Shown here piece after piece: positions 1 through 7,491 of a DNA stretch of 24,048 nucleotides. The position numbers and the translations under genes were made by a program. The stretch's first letter is position 1, and the number at the start of each line of letters is the position of its first letter. The notes under the pieces were generated by a model that had not been told where the DNA came from, did no database searches, and was given only the letters and a program-made list of their open reading frames with translations. Origin of the DNA: a virus; IMG/VR virus record IMGVR_UViG_3300017952_000102, positions 1 through 24,048 of that record. The stretch is one strand, 5' to 3'.

Positions 1-450
1 CCTTGGGATGTAATTGTAAGCAGATACGAATTTATCCTTGCTCGTACAAAAAAAGTCATAGAGTATCTAAAAGATCCGCCGTATGATACACCAGTTGAAA
101 TTGAGATGGGATTGTTGTCTGGTTATTTAAATGATGATAATTTTAATATTGAAACACAAACAAAAATTTTACAAAAGTTAGAAAAAGGTTTTAAAGAGTT
201 TTGTATAGATCATGACATAATTAATCAAACTGATTTTTCTAACGGATGTGATTATGTTTTAAGATATGAAAATTTAGTAGAAGATTTTAAAATTATCCAA
301 CAAAAATTAAAATGCAATAAAGATCTAATGTGCTTAAACAAGACTGCAAACAAAAAAAATTACAAAGATTATTACAAAGATTTTGAGTGTATTGAAATAA
401 TAGCTGAAAAGTATCAAACCGACATAGAAACCTTAGGATATAGTTATTAA
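1..450 (+). CDS. Sulfotransferase-like protein, C-terminal part (5' end outside window)
   Basis: The reading frame is open from the first base and ends at TAA 448-450; the start lies upstream of the window. The first visible residues, PWDVIVSRYE, look like the 3'-phosphate-binding motif of PAPS-dependent sulfotransferases (usual form RxPxxRxxSxY, here beginning inside the motif). Near the C-terminus are LRYENLVEDF and a run ending in YYKDF and DIETLGYSY, the pattern seen at the end of Sulfotransfer_2-type enzymes (RYEnL, then DyY, then Di..fGY). Such enzymes move sulfate from PAPS to a carbohydrate or other acceptor. The 5'-phosphosulfate loop lies outside the window, so activity cannot be judged. 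A second sulfotransferase-like gene lies at 18425-19024. The family call is fairly secure; the substrate is unknown. An internal ATG at 106 is not the start, because the homology begins before it. Confidence 0.7.
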   Translation, partial: PWDVIVSRYEFILARTKKVIEYLKDPPYDTPVEIEMGLLSGYLNDDNFNIETQTKILQKLEKGFKEFCIDHDIINQTDFSNGCDYVLRYENLVEDFKIIQQKLKCNKDLMCLNKTANKKNYKDYYKDFECIEIIAEKYQTDIETLGYSY

Positions 451-457
451 CTAAATA
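451..457 (+). promoter_or_regulatory. Putative T4-type late promoter for gp16
   Basis: CTAAATA directly after the stop of the preceding gene matches the late promoter form of marine T4-like phages (TATAAATA in T4). With the T4 geometry (motif ending at -6) transcription would begin near 463 and give an 18-base leader with a weak GGTGA ribosome site at 472-476. Confidence 0.5.
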
Positions 458-480
458 TAATAGTAGTTAACGGTGAACAC

Positions 481-969
481 ATGACTAAAAAACTTGAAGA
501 ATTATTGAATATGCCAGACTCCAAAGAGCTTATCGAAGAGTCTAGAAATGCTGACAAAGCACAACAAGCGGTAGTTGAACAAGAAGAAACAGCTCGCAGT
601 ATACAAGAGCTTGACAAAATTACAGCAGCTTTGCCTCAGGTTAAAGGCCTAGGAGAAATGGCAGACAATGAGCTTAACGAAGTTTCTCAAAAATCTATGC
701 AGGCATACGAAGATCTAATGGATTTAGGAATGAATGTTGAAAGCCGTTATTCAGGTAGAATTTTTGAAGTTGCAGGGAACATGTTAAAAACCAATTTAGA
801 TGCAAAAGTAGCTAAATTAGATAAAAAATTAAAAATGGTTGAGTTGCAACTTAAAAAAGAAAAGCAAGACAAAGACGGATCTGTTGATGGTGATATAGTA
901 CAAGGTGAAGGTTACGTGGTTACAGATCGTAATAGTTTGCTAGAGAAACTGAAGAATATGGATAAATAA
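481..969 (+). CDS. 16: Terminase small subunit (gp16-like)
   Basis: This 162-residue protein is mostly predicted helix and strongly charged, with a Lys-rich coiled-coil-like segment at about residues 100-132. The segment that starts SGRIFEVAGNMLKTNLDAK resembles the central region of T4 gp16 (DAAKIFLETAK and the helices after it). That region forms the ring-shaped small terminase, which selects DNA and stimulates the gp17 motor during head filling. The length is close to T4 gp16 (164 residues). The ATG at 481 follows a weak GGTGA site and a late promoter motif. In T4 genes 16 and 17 are adjacent; here two genes (991-3542) separate them. The assignment rests on this helical motif, size and linkage to gp17; no catalytic signature exists for the family, so it is likely rather than certain. 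Confidence 0.7.
   Translation: MTKKLEELLNMPDSKELIEESRNADKAQQAVVEQEETARSIQELDKITAALPQVKGLGEMADNELNEVSQKSMQAYEDLMDLGMNVESRYSGRIFEVAGNMLKTNLDAKVAKLDKKLKMVELQLKKEKQDKDGSVDGDIVQGEGYVVTDRNSLLEKLKNMDK
961..968 (+). promoter_or_regulatory. Putative late promoter ahead of the 991 gene
   Basis: GATAAATA overlaps the stop codon of gp16. The T4 geometry would place the transcription start near 974, leaving a leader of about 17 bases that includes AGGA (979-982). Its position just upstream of a start fits, but the motif is AT-rich and short. Confidence 0.4.
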
Positions 970-990
970 CATATAATAGGATCACACGAT

Positions 991-1548
991 ATGAGAAAAT
1001 TTGTAGAATACTTAACAGAAGCACAAAAAACTTACAAGTTTAAAGTAAGAATTGCTGGCGAACTTCCAGAAGGGTATGCTGATAAACTAGAATCAGCACT
1101 GACAAAATACGACATAGTGTCTATTAGCGCAGGCAAAAAGACACCAATTTCAGAAAAACCTTTAGATTTCCCCCAGTTACAAAACATGGAAGTAACGCAT
1201 TATGACGTAGAAGTTAATTATCCTGCAACAGCATTTGTATTAGAACAATACTTAACAACAGAAACAGGTGTTAGCCATAGCCATATTATAGTACGTGGCG
1301 AAGGAGATCCTATAGAACGCTATCAAGAACCTTTAGACGATACACCTTATGAAGCATTGTTAAACACAGAAGACATGGGCGGTGAATCTGCACAGACTGA
1401 AGTTGGTTCAAATAGAGTAATGGATTTATTAAAGGAATTAGAAGTAGCACGTAAAGAAAGAGCTATTGATCCTGTAGAAGGTGTGAAACCAGGAGAGTCC
1501 AAGGACATATCAGACAAACAACAAACAAAAAGCCCGATAGGAAGTTAA
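991..1548 (+). CDS. Conserved phage protein with T4-like capsid targeting N-terminus
   Basis: This 185-residue protein has no catalytic motif that I recognise. Its N-terminus, MRKFVEYLTEA, aligns position by position with the capsid targeting sequence of T4 internal protein III (MKTYQEFIAEA as I recall it). It contains a perfect prohead protease site of the form L/I-x-E|A/G (L8-T9-E10|A11). A second site of that form, L-P-E|G, lies at residues 25-28. The middle has a compact alpha/beta look (residues 14-110), and the C-terminal 60 residues are polar and probably disordered. It sits between gp16 and a modular protein upstream of gp17, consistent with a head-associated role. I infer that it is packaged in or attached to the prohead and cut by gp21; the function is unknown. 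Confidence 0.6.
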   Translation: MRKFVEYLTEAQKTYKFKVRIAGELPEGYADKLESALTKYDIVSISAGKKTPISEKPLDFPQLQNMEVTHYDVEVNYPATAFVLEQYLTTETGVSHSHIIVRGEGDPIERYQEPLDDTPYEALLNTEDMGGESAQTEVGSNRVMDLLKELEVARKERAIDPVEGVKPGESKDISDKQQTKSPIGS

Positions 1549-1550
1549 TT

Positions 1551-3542
1551 ATGGATATCAAAGATCTTATAAAAAAAGCAGACGCTTACGGAAAAGAAAG
1601 TCAAGCACAACAACAGCAAATCGAAGAAGGTTTGTGGGATGACTTTGTTGCAGGTGCAGCAGACCTTGCTAAAAAATTAGGAATACCACCTGAAACAGCA
1701 GACAAAGTTGCAAATGCTATTTCTACTCAGCCAGAAGCAGAACAAGAAGTAAATGCAGTTGATCCAGCGGCTGGTGGAACAGCAGCAAGCGGTTCGGGTG
1801 TATCACCAGATGCGGCAGGCGAAACACAAGATCTTATGACACGTTACAATGCAGGCGGCAAAAAAGCAATGCCTGAGATTGAAAAACTACAACAAGACCT
1901 TAAGGATCTGGGCTTTGATCCTAATGGTGTTGACGGTAAGTATGGAAATGGAACATTCAAAGCAGTTCAGGAATTTCAAAAAGCAAACGGACTACAAGCT
2001 GACGGACAAGCTGGTAAAGACACACTTGCTAAAATAGAACAAGTTAAATCGGGTGGCGGCGACAACACATCAGGAAGTCCAACTCCTACTGATGTACAAG
2101 ATCGTACAAGAGGCAGCGATACTGCTGCACCAGATGCAGAAACACAAGCAATCATTGATGAACTAAACGCACTGTTACAACAAATGGGACAACCAGCAGG
2201 ACCAGCAACCGGTGGCGGTGATCCGGAAGTTATAAGCACTAGCGTTGACTTTAGCGGATATACAAGTATCCAAGAAGCAATGCGCAGAACAATGAATCTT
2301 TACAGTCTATACGAAGCTACACAAGAACAAATTGCCAAAGTAGATGAGCTTTTAGCAAAACTACAAGGTACACAGTGGGCAAAAGATAATGCAGATGCAT
2401 TGCAACAATATGTTGACAGAGTAGGTCGTGCAAAAAATGCTAATGCTGGCACAGACGGACCAGGAGACACTACACCAAATGCAACAACAGCAGCGGCAGC
2501 TGGAAGAGCTGATGCAGCTGATGCAGGCGCCGCAAAAGCAGGTGTAGACGGACCAGCAGATGCCACAGCAGCTGCGGTACAGGGTGGAGATGCGGCAGCA
2601 ACAAGTACTCCAAATGCTTCAACAGCAGCCGCTGCAGGTAGAGCAGATGCTGCAGACGCAGGTGGTGCTACTGATGCCGAAAAAGCTGCAGGAGCAGGCC
2701 AAGCACAAGCGGCGGCACCTAAAGTGGGCAAAGAAGTTTATGTACAAATGGGGTCCAACGGTCCAAGCACAGCAAACTTCAACGTAGCACAAATGAAGAA
2801 AAAATATCCTAAACCATATGTAGATATTCCAGCCGAAGACGGAACAGTTACAAGAGGTTATGGAGCACCAGAAACACTACAAGCATATGTTAAAAAGAAT
2901 CCACAAGCAAAAATTGTAGGAGCAGCAGGTGATGCAGGAGGACAAACTGTTGTTACAAGCAGACAGTTTGATCAAGATGCAATACAAGAAGCTGCAAGCA
3001 TGAACGTTTCAGCAGATAATGCAGCAGAACTAGCAGAACTATTAGGAATCCTAAGAAATGCAGGCATGCCAGACGCAGCCCCTGTAGCAGATATGCACGT
3101 AGATATGCCAATGGCACACGATGCAATGCATACAGATATAGACAGCCACAAACAAGGTCCAATGCCATGTGCAACATGTGGTGCAGATCATGAACCTGGT
3201 CCATGCGGTGGAGGAGAAGATTGGGACAACTCACCAGACGAAGGTTACAGTGACATGATGGATATTATAAAACTATCAGGCGGTCCAAACTCAAACAAAA
3301 ATCCAGGTGATATAAGAGTAAAAGATCCTAGACAAAACGACGAAGCAGTTGACGAAGATGGTTGGGACAACTCACCAGAAGAAGAATACAAAGATGATGA
3401 TTACATGTATCAATCAGGTGGTATTCACAAAAAGAAAAAAGCCTACGCTAAAGCACAAGACGGCGATAATGCAATGGCAGTAGAAAACAGCATTAAAGCA
3501 CAACTGTACAAAGCACTAGAAGAAAAATTTCAAAACAAATAA
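1551..3542 (+). CDS. Large modular protein with peptidoglycan-binding-like domain and Cys/His cluster
   Basis: The 663 residues are clearly modular. Residues about 104-165 match the PG_binding_1 pattern (helix, then DPNGVDGKYGNGTFKAVQ, then FQKANGL and DGQAGKDTL). Residues 300-390 are Ala/Gly/Asp-rich low complexity with two near-identical units (TPNATTAAAAGRADAADAG at 308-326 and a TPNAST copy at 353-371). Residues 395-460 form a short folded-looking segment. Residues 511-552 are Met/His-rich and end in C540-x2-C543-x3-H547-x4-C552. Two WDNSP units follow (558-562 and 605-609). Three sites fit the T4 gp21 consensus (after E26, E242 and E480). The gene starts three bases after the preceding stop and ends at a strong terminator. 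A virion or prohead role is inferred from position; a cell-wall-binding role is possible. The function is unknown. Confidence 0.6.
   Translation: MDIKDLIKKADAYGKESQAQQQQIEEGLWDDFVAGAADLAKKLGIPPETADKVANAISTQPEAEQEVNAVDPAAGGTAASGSGVSPDAAGETQDLMTRYNAGGKKAMPEIEKLQQDLKDLGFDPNGVDGKYGNGTFKAVQEFQKANGLQADGQAGKDTLAKIEQVKSGGGDNTSGSPTPTDVQDRTRGSDTAAPDAETQAIIDELNALLQQMGQPAGPATGGGDPEVISTSVDFSGYTSIQEAMRRTMNLYSLYEATQEQIAKVDELLAKLQGTQWAKDNADALQQYVDRVGRAKNANAGTDGPGDTTPNATTAAAAGRADAADAGAAKAGVDGPADATAAAVQGGDAAATSTPNASTAAAAGRADAADAGGATDAEKAAGAGQAQAAAPKVGKEVYVQMGSNGPSTANFNVAQMKKKYPKPYVDIPAEDGTVTRGYGAPETLQAYVKKNPQAKIVGAAGDAGGQTVVTSRQFDQDAIQEAASMNVSADNAAELAELLGILRNAGMPDAAPVADMHVDMPMAHDAMHTDIDSHKQGPMPCATCGADHEPGPCGGGEDWDNSPDEGYSDMMDIIKLSGGPNSNKNPGDIRVKDPRQNDEAVDEDGWDNSPEEEYKDDDYMYQSGGIHKKKKAYAKAQDGDNAMAVENSIKAQLYKALEEKFQNK
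2472..2678 (+). repeat. Imperfect Ala-rich protein-coding repeat pair
   Basis: Codons for residues 308-331 (2472-2543) and 353-376 (2607-2678) encode near-identical segments starting TPNATTAAAAGRADAADAG and TPNASTAAAAGRADAADAG. They are spaced 45 residues apart. The DNA copies differ at many third positions, so the protein repeat looks old or selected rather than a fresh duplication. Confidence 0.75.
3221..3379 (+). repeat. 18-base direct repeat encoding WDNSP units
   Basis: TTGGGACAACTCACCAGA occurs exactly at 3221-3238 and 3362-3379 in the same reading frame. Each copy encodes the core WDNSP(D/E) followed by an acidic Tyr-containing stretch. Unlike the Ala-rich repeat, this pair is identical at the DNA level. 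Confidence 0.85.
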
Positions 3543-3545
3543 TTC

Positions 3546-3572
3546 AATAGCGTCGAAAGGCGCTATTTTTTT
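3546..3572 (+). terminator. Intrinsic terminator between the 663-residue gene and gp17
   Basis: A nine-pair stem (AATAGCGTC at 3546-3554 with GGCGCTATT at 3559-3567, one T-G wobble) is closed by a GAAA tetraloop and followed by TTTTT (3568-3572). This is a textbook rho-independent terminator. It begins four bases after the upstream stop codon and ends three bases before the late promoter motif of gp17. Confidence 0.92.
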
Positions 3573-3574
3573 GG

Positions 3575-3581
3575 TTAAATA
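3575..3581 (+). promoter_or_regulatory. Putative late promoter of gp17, leaderless geometry
   Basis: TTAAATA is followed by exactly five bases and then the gp17 ATG (3587). In T4 the late motif occupies -13 to -6, which would make the A of this ATG the transcription start. No Shine-Dalgarno sequence is visible. Confidence 0.6.
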
Positions 3582-3586
3582 CTTTC

Positions 3587-5167
3587 ATGAGTAAAAGTTT
3601 AGATGGTGTTCTTACCAAGAAAGCAAATCAACGAGAAACCTATACTGAAGAACAGATCAATGATCTAATGCAGTGTATGAATCCTGACGCAGGTTATCTA
3701 TATTTTGCAGAAAAATTTGCATACATACAACATCCTGTCAAGGGCAAACTTTTATTCGATCCTTTCACATATCAAGAACGACTGTTAAAAAGTTATCATA
3801 ATTATAGATTTAATATTAATATGTTACCACGCCAAACAGGAAAAACTACCTGTGCGGCAATATATTTGCTTTGGTATGCTATGTTTAATCCAGATCAAAC
3901 TGTGCTGATTGCTGCACACAAGTACACAGGCGCACAAGAAATTATGCAACGAGTAAGATATGCATACGAACTATGTCCTGATCATATACGAGCAGGTGTT
4001 GTAAACTACAACAAAGGATCTATGGAATTTGAAAATGGCAGTAGAATAGTAAGTGCAACAACAACAGGCAATACAGGACGTGGTATGTCCATATCACTAT
4101 TATACTGTGACGAGTTTGCATTTGTTAGTCCTACTATTGCAGATGAATTTTGGACTTCAATATCACCTACACTAGCAACAGGTGGTCGTGCTATTATTAC
4201 TTCAACACCTAACTCAGATGAAGATACATTTGCTGTGATTTGGAAACAAGCAGAACAAAAATATGATGAACACGGAAATGAACAAGACGTTGGTGTAAAT
4301 GGTTTTCATTCTTTTACCTGTCATTGGAGTGAACATCCTGATAGAGATGAAAAGTGGAAAGAAGAAGAACTTGGTCGTATAGGTGAAGAACGTTTCCGCC
4401 GTGAATACGAATGTGAGTTCTTGGTATTTGATGAAACACTTATAAATGCTATAAAACTTGCATCACTTGAACCAACTTCACCTTTAATGAACATGGGTCA
4501 AACACGTTGGTATCAAAAATTACAAAAAGACAAAACTTATATTATAGCACTTGATCCTTCAATGGGTACAGGAGGCGACTATGCCGCTATACAGGTATTT
4601 GAACTGCCTACATACAAACAGGTAGCAGAGTGGCGTCACAATACAACACCTATTACAGGACAAATACGTATCCTTGCCGACATATGTAATCATATTGCAA
4701 GCGAAACACAAAACCCTCAAGGCATATATTGGAGTGTTGAAAACAATGCGATTGGCGAAGCTGCATTAATTGTTATTAACGACTTTGGTGAAGAAAACAT
4801 ACCGGGATTATTTGTTAGTGAACCTATGCGCAAAGGACATGTACGCAAGTTCCGCAAAGGGTTTAATACAACTCATTCAACAAAAATCAGTGCTTGCAGT
4901 AGATTAAAAACTATGATCGAAAATGACAAGATGCAGATCTATTCAGGTGCTATGATAAGTGAACTCAAAGGATTTGTAGCAACAGGCAGTACATACAAAG
5001 CAAAAGTAGGAGAAACTGACGATTTAATTAGTGCTACACTACTTGTGATTAGAATAATGAGTGTGTTGAGAGATTGGGATCCTAGGGTGTACAATACATT
5101 CAAAAGCATGGAATCAGAGGAAGATTATGAACCACCAATGCCTATCTTCATTAGCACCAACTATTGA
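3587..5167 (+). CDS. 17: Terminase large subunit, DNA packaging ATPase-nuclease (gp17)
   Basis: This 526-residue protein has the two-domain layout of T4 gp17. The ATPase half shows Walker A PRQTGKTT (81-88), Walker B LLYCDE (171-176) and the coupling motif TSTPN (205-209). The nuclease half shows the RNase H-like acidic residues: D323 in IIALDPSMGTGGD, E386 in WSVENNAIG, and D478/D479 in GETDDLISATLL. It pumps DNA into the prohead at the portal and cuts concatemers, working with gp16. It is somewhat shorter than T4 gp17 (610 residues). The frame appears intact with no intein. The ATG at 3587 is chosen because it lies just after the terminator and late promoter, and the N-terminus resembles those of marine relatives. 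The stop overlaps the promoter motif of the next gene. Confidence 0.96.
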   Translation: MSKSLDGVLTKKANQRETYTEEQINDLMQCMNPDAGYLYFAEKFAYIQHPVKGKLLFDPFTYQERLLKSYHNYRFNINMLPRQTGKTTCAAIYLLWYAMFNPDQTVLIAAHKYTGAQEIMQRVRYAYELCPDHIRAGVVNYNKGSMEFENGSRIVSATTTGNTGRGMSISLLYCDEFAFVSPTIADEFWTSISPTLATGGRAIITSTPNSDEDTFAVIWKQAEQKYDEHGNEQDVGVNGFHSFTCHWSEHPDRDEKWKEEELGRIGEERFRREYECEFLVFDETLINAIKLASLEPTSPLMNMGQTRWYQKLQKDKTYIIALDPSMGTGGDYAAIQVFELPTYKQVAEWRHNTTPITGQIRILADICNHIASETQNPQGIYWSVENNAIGEAALIVINDFGEENIPGLFVSEPMRKGHVRKFRKGFNTTHSTKISACSRLKTMIENDKMQIYSGAMISELKGFVATGSTYKAKVGETDDLISATLLVIRIMSVLRDWDPRVYNTFKSMESEEDYEPPMPIFISTNY

Positions 5168-5173
5168 TAAATA
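5166..5173 (+). promoter_or_regulatory. Putative late promoter overlapping the gp17 stop, leaderless geometry
   Basis: GATAAATA shares bases with the gp17 TGA stop and is followed by five bases and an ATG at 5179. This is the same spacing as at gp17 and at 11623. No ribosome binding site precedes the ATG. Confidence 0.55.
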
Positions 5174-5178
5174 CTAAT

Positions 5179-7377
5179 ATGAAAAACTTGGATTTAATAG
5201 GCGAAGAGCTGTTTAACAAAATTAGAGGAAGATTCCCTTCGGTTACTATAGGTAATCAAGAGGGAGTTGTTACTAATGTGCCATCCGAAGCACGTTTCTT
5301 TGACTTTGACTTCAAAGAAGGTGATAACAACCTAGGCAAAGTCAGCGTAAGTGTTGATGATCAAAGCCTAAGTGTTATGTACAGCAACAATTTTGTTGAA
5401 GGACAAGACGCATTTACAAGAGAAAAATGGTATGGCTTTTTAAAAGAACTACGTTACTTTGCAAAGAAAAGACTATTAAATTTTGACACAAGAGATATTA
5501 CTAAATCAAATCTCAACCGCAGAGATTATAAATTTTTAGCGAATAATACTGGAGACACAACAATGAGCGAATCAAAGATGTATGGTACAAGCAAGACCAG
5601 TTATCAGGATGTTGGCAGTGCAAGACTTGCACTTAGACACAGCAAGCCTGTCAATCAAGAACTTGCACATGGTAGAACACAACATGTAGAAGCAATCTAC
5701 ATAGAAAGTGATCAAGGAGAAAGATTTAAATATCCTTACAGACATTTGAATGGTGCAAGAGCAATGGCTCGTCACGTAGCAGAAGGCGGTAATGCTTATG
5801 ATGACTTCGGCAAATACATTGTTAGTCTTTCAGAAGAATTAAACAAACTACGTAAATTCAAAAATTACATGGGTCGCTCAAGTGTAATGGCTGAAGGTTT
5901 ACAAGGTTACATGGATGTGGTATATGAAAGAATTGATACAGTAAAGAAAACTGTTGAACAACTACAACGTTCTGCATACTACAAAGAAGCATTTGAAAAT
6001 TTTGAAGTTACAACTTTAGAAGAAGTTCCAGAAGATGTTTCAAGTAATTGGATTGATCAACTTACTATTAAACAATTCAATGAAGAATTAAAAGACGTAT
6101 TTCCTTACATCTATAAATTAGTTAACGAAAAAACTAAAGCATCGGAGCTAGGACCTGAAGATTTACTAGGTGAGTTTAACATCGGCGACAAGGTTCGCGG
6201 CGCACTTGGTATTAACCAGGTAAGACCTAACGACTTTGTTAAAAGGTCAATTGAAATTTCCGACAGATATTCAGATCTTGTAAAAAACGGAACAGTATCA
6301 AATGCTGAAGAAGCTAGTAAACAGTTGCACGAACTTTATATGGAATTAATCAACATGAGCAGAGAAATCCAAAAAGCAGGCGGCGGCAACAAAACAATGG
6401 TAAACGCTCAACAGCAGTTGAAAGTAATTAAGGCAGCGGCAAGAGGTGAAGAAAGTGCCGCAAGTAAATTAATAACAGCCGCACAATCCGAACCTAAATT
6501 TATAGTAGATTTTGTAAAACAAGACGTACAATCTATTGGCGAATCAACAGTTGATGAAGGTCCAATTGACTGGCTCAAAGACAAATATGCTGATTTCAAA
6601 CAAGGTCGTGAAGACAGCATGAAAGATTACAAACAAGATTTACATATTCTAAAAACTGTTCTATCACATGGTGGAATGGACGATTCGACTATCAGACGAA
6701 TTGAAGATGGATGCCTTAATGATCCTAGAGTTTGCTTGTACAACACCATTAGGAAAAATGGTATTCCTGCAGGCGATATGGACATGGAAGTTCAACGTAT
6801 AGGTGATGATCTGAATTCAGGTTGGACAACACGAGCAGGAACTACAGATGAAGCAGTTGATGATTTTGATACATTTGAATCATGGGCAGACGAGGTAGTT
6901 GAATCAGGCGTAGTTTCAGAAATGCATGATGATCCAAAATACAAGGCATGGCTAAAAATTTACAAGAAAAGTCCAGATGCTGCAGAAGCAGTACCAAATC
7001 ATTCAGAATTTTTAAAATACTATCAAAGCACACAAGACGACAAGAAAGACACAAAAGAAGGCATGGAAGACGAAGGTCCAAGCATTCCTGTAACAGAATT
7101 TGTTCTTTCTTTGTTTGATAGAGAAAAAGGTACTTTTCCAAAAGGTGAAACAGCAGTGCTAACAGCAATAGAAAAAGATTACGGCGAGCAGTACATTAAT
7201 CCTGCAAAACAATTTATAGAACGGATCATGTCAACATATGAACGCTATGCTGCACCAAAGCAGGATGATATTGTACTAGATGCAGAACCTGAAGGTACTG
7301 TAATGGAACCAACAGTAGGACAAGAAGAAGCAAAAGAATTAGAAGATATGAAGAGAATGGCAGGAATTTCCATTTAA
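5179..7377 (+). CDS. Large conserved marine T4-like phage protein, function unknown
   Basis: The frame is open from a TTG at 5164, but I choose ATG 5179 (MKNLDLIGEELF, 732 residues) because it sits five bases after a late promoter motif. Residues about 1-115 form a compact domain with KEKWYGFLKELRYFAKKRLLNFDTRDITKSNL-type content, described here only as a Lys/Arg-rich helical stretch. Residues about 140-210 include GRTQHVEAIYIES and a segment with YPYRHLNGARAMARHVA. The remainder is highly helical and acidic, with coiled-coil-like stretches (about 200-420). It resembles proteins I know as widespread in marine T4-like phages without an assigned role. I recognise no enzyme motif, signal peptide or membrane segment. 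Expression from a late promoter next to gp17 suggests a structural or assembly role, which is inference. Confidence 0.65.
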   Translation: MKNLDLIGEELFNKIRGRFPSVTIGNQEGVVTNVPSEARFFDFDFKEGDNNLGKVSVSVDDQSLSVMYSNNFVEGQDAFTREKWYGFLKELRYFAKKRLLNFDTRDITKSNLNRRDYKFLANNTGDTTMSESKMYGTSKTSYQDVGSARLALRHSKPVNQELAHGRTQHVEAIYIESDQGERFKYPYRHLNGARAMARHVAEGGNAYDDFGKYIVSLSEELNKLRKFKNYMGRSSVMAEGLQGYMDVVYERIDTVKKTVEQLQRSAYYKEAFENFEVTTLEEVPEDVSSNWIDQLTIKQFNEELKDVFPYIYKLVNEKTKASELGPEDLLGEFNIGDKVRGALGINQVRPNDFVKRSIEISDRYSDLVKNGTVSNAEEASKQLHELYMELINMSREIQKAGGGNKTMVNAQQQLKVIKAAARGEESAASKLITAAQSEPKFIVDFVKQDVQSIGESTVDEGPIDWLKDKYADFKQGREDSMKDYKQDLHILKTVLSHGGMDDSTIRRIEDGCLNDPRVCLYNTIRKNGIPAGDMDMEVQRIGDDLNSGWTTRAGTTDEAVDDFDTFESWADEVVESGVVSEMHDDPKYKAWLKIYKKSPDAAEAVPNHSEFLKYYQSTQDDKKDTKEGMEDEGPSIPVTEFVLSLFDREKGTFPKGETAVLTAIEKDYGEQYINPAKQFIERIMSTYERYAAPKQDDIVLDAEPEGTVMEPTVGQEEAKELEDMKRMAGISI

Positions 7378-7400
7378 TTCAAAAAAATAGCAGAAAACAC

Positions 7401-7429
7401 TTGACTTCTGCTAAATATTATTGTATAGT
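7401..7429 (+). promoter_or_regulatory. Sigma70-like promoter of gp32
   Basis: TTGACT (7401-7406), a 17-base spacer and TATAGT (7424-7429) form a near-consensus host-type promoter with a start expected near 7436. The -35 lies inside a 15-base element (AAACACTTGACTTCT, 7395-7409) found again exactly at 20727-20741. An inverted repeat TAGCAGAA/TTCTGCTA (7388-7395 and 7406-7413) brackets the -35 hexamer. Confidence 0.75.
7411..7417 (+). promoter_or_regulatory. Putative late promoter nested in the gp32 sigma70 spacer
   Basis: CTAAATA lies between the -35 and -10 hexamers of the gp32 promoter. The T4 late geometry would start transcription near 7423. This could keep gp32 expressed late, but in AT-rich DNA the seven-base match may be chance. 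Confidence 0.35.
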
Positions 7430-7477
7430 ACATAATGTGCTATATGATATTAAGGCACAATGCAATAGGCAATATAT

Positions 7478-7484
7478 AAGGAGG
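7478..7484 (+). promoter_or_regulatory. Strong ribosome binding site of gp32
   Basis: AAGGAGG is a full anti-16S match, seven bases before ATG 7492. It is the strongest ribosome site in the window and contrasts with the genes that lack one. It fits a protein needed in large amounts. Confidence 0.85.
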
Positions 7485-7491
7485 CAAAACT

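Noticed and set aside
1976-2731. Long minus-strand and alternate-frame open frames opposite the Ala-rich gene
   Set aside because: Their composition (Ala/Ser/Pro/Cys) is what the reverse reading of GCA/GCT-rich codons produces, they lack ribosome sites and they match no family.
7388-7413. Inverted repeat TAGCAGAA/TTCTGCTA as a terminator after the 732-residue gene
   Set aside because: On the plus strand it is not followed by a T-run (the A-run precedes it). It would look like a terminator only for minus-strand transcription, and no minus-strand gene is near. It is mentioned under the gp32 promoter as a possible operator instead.
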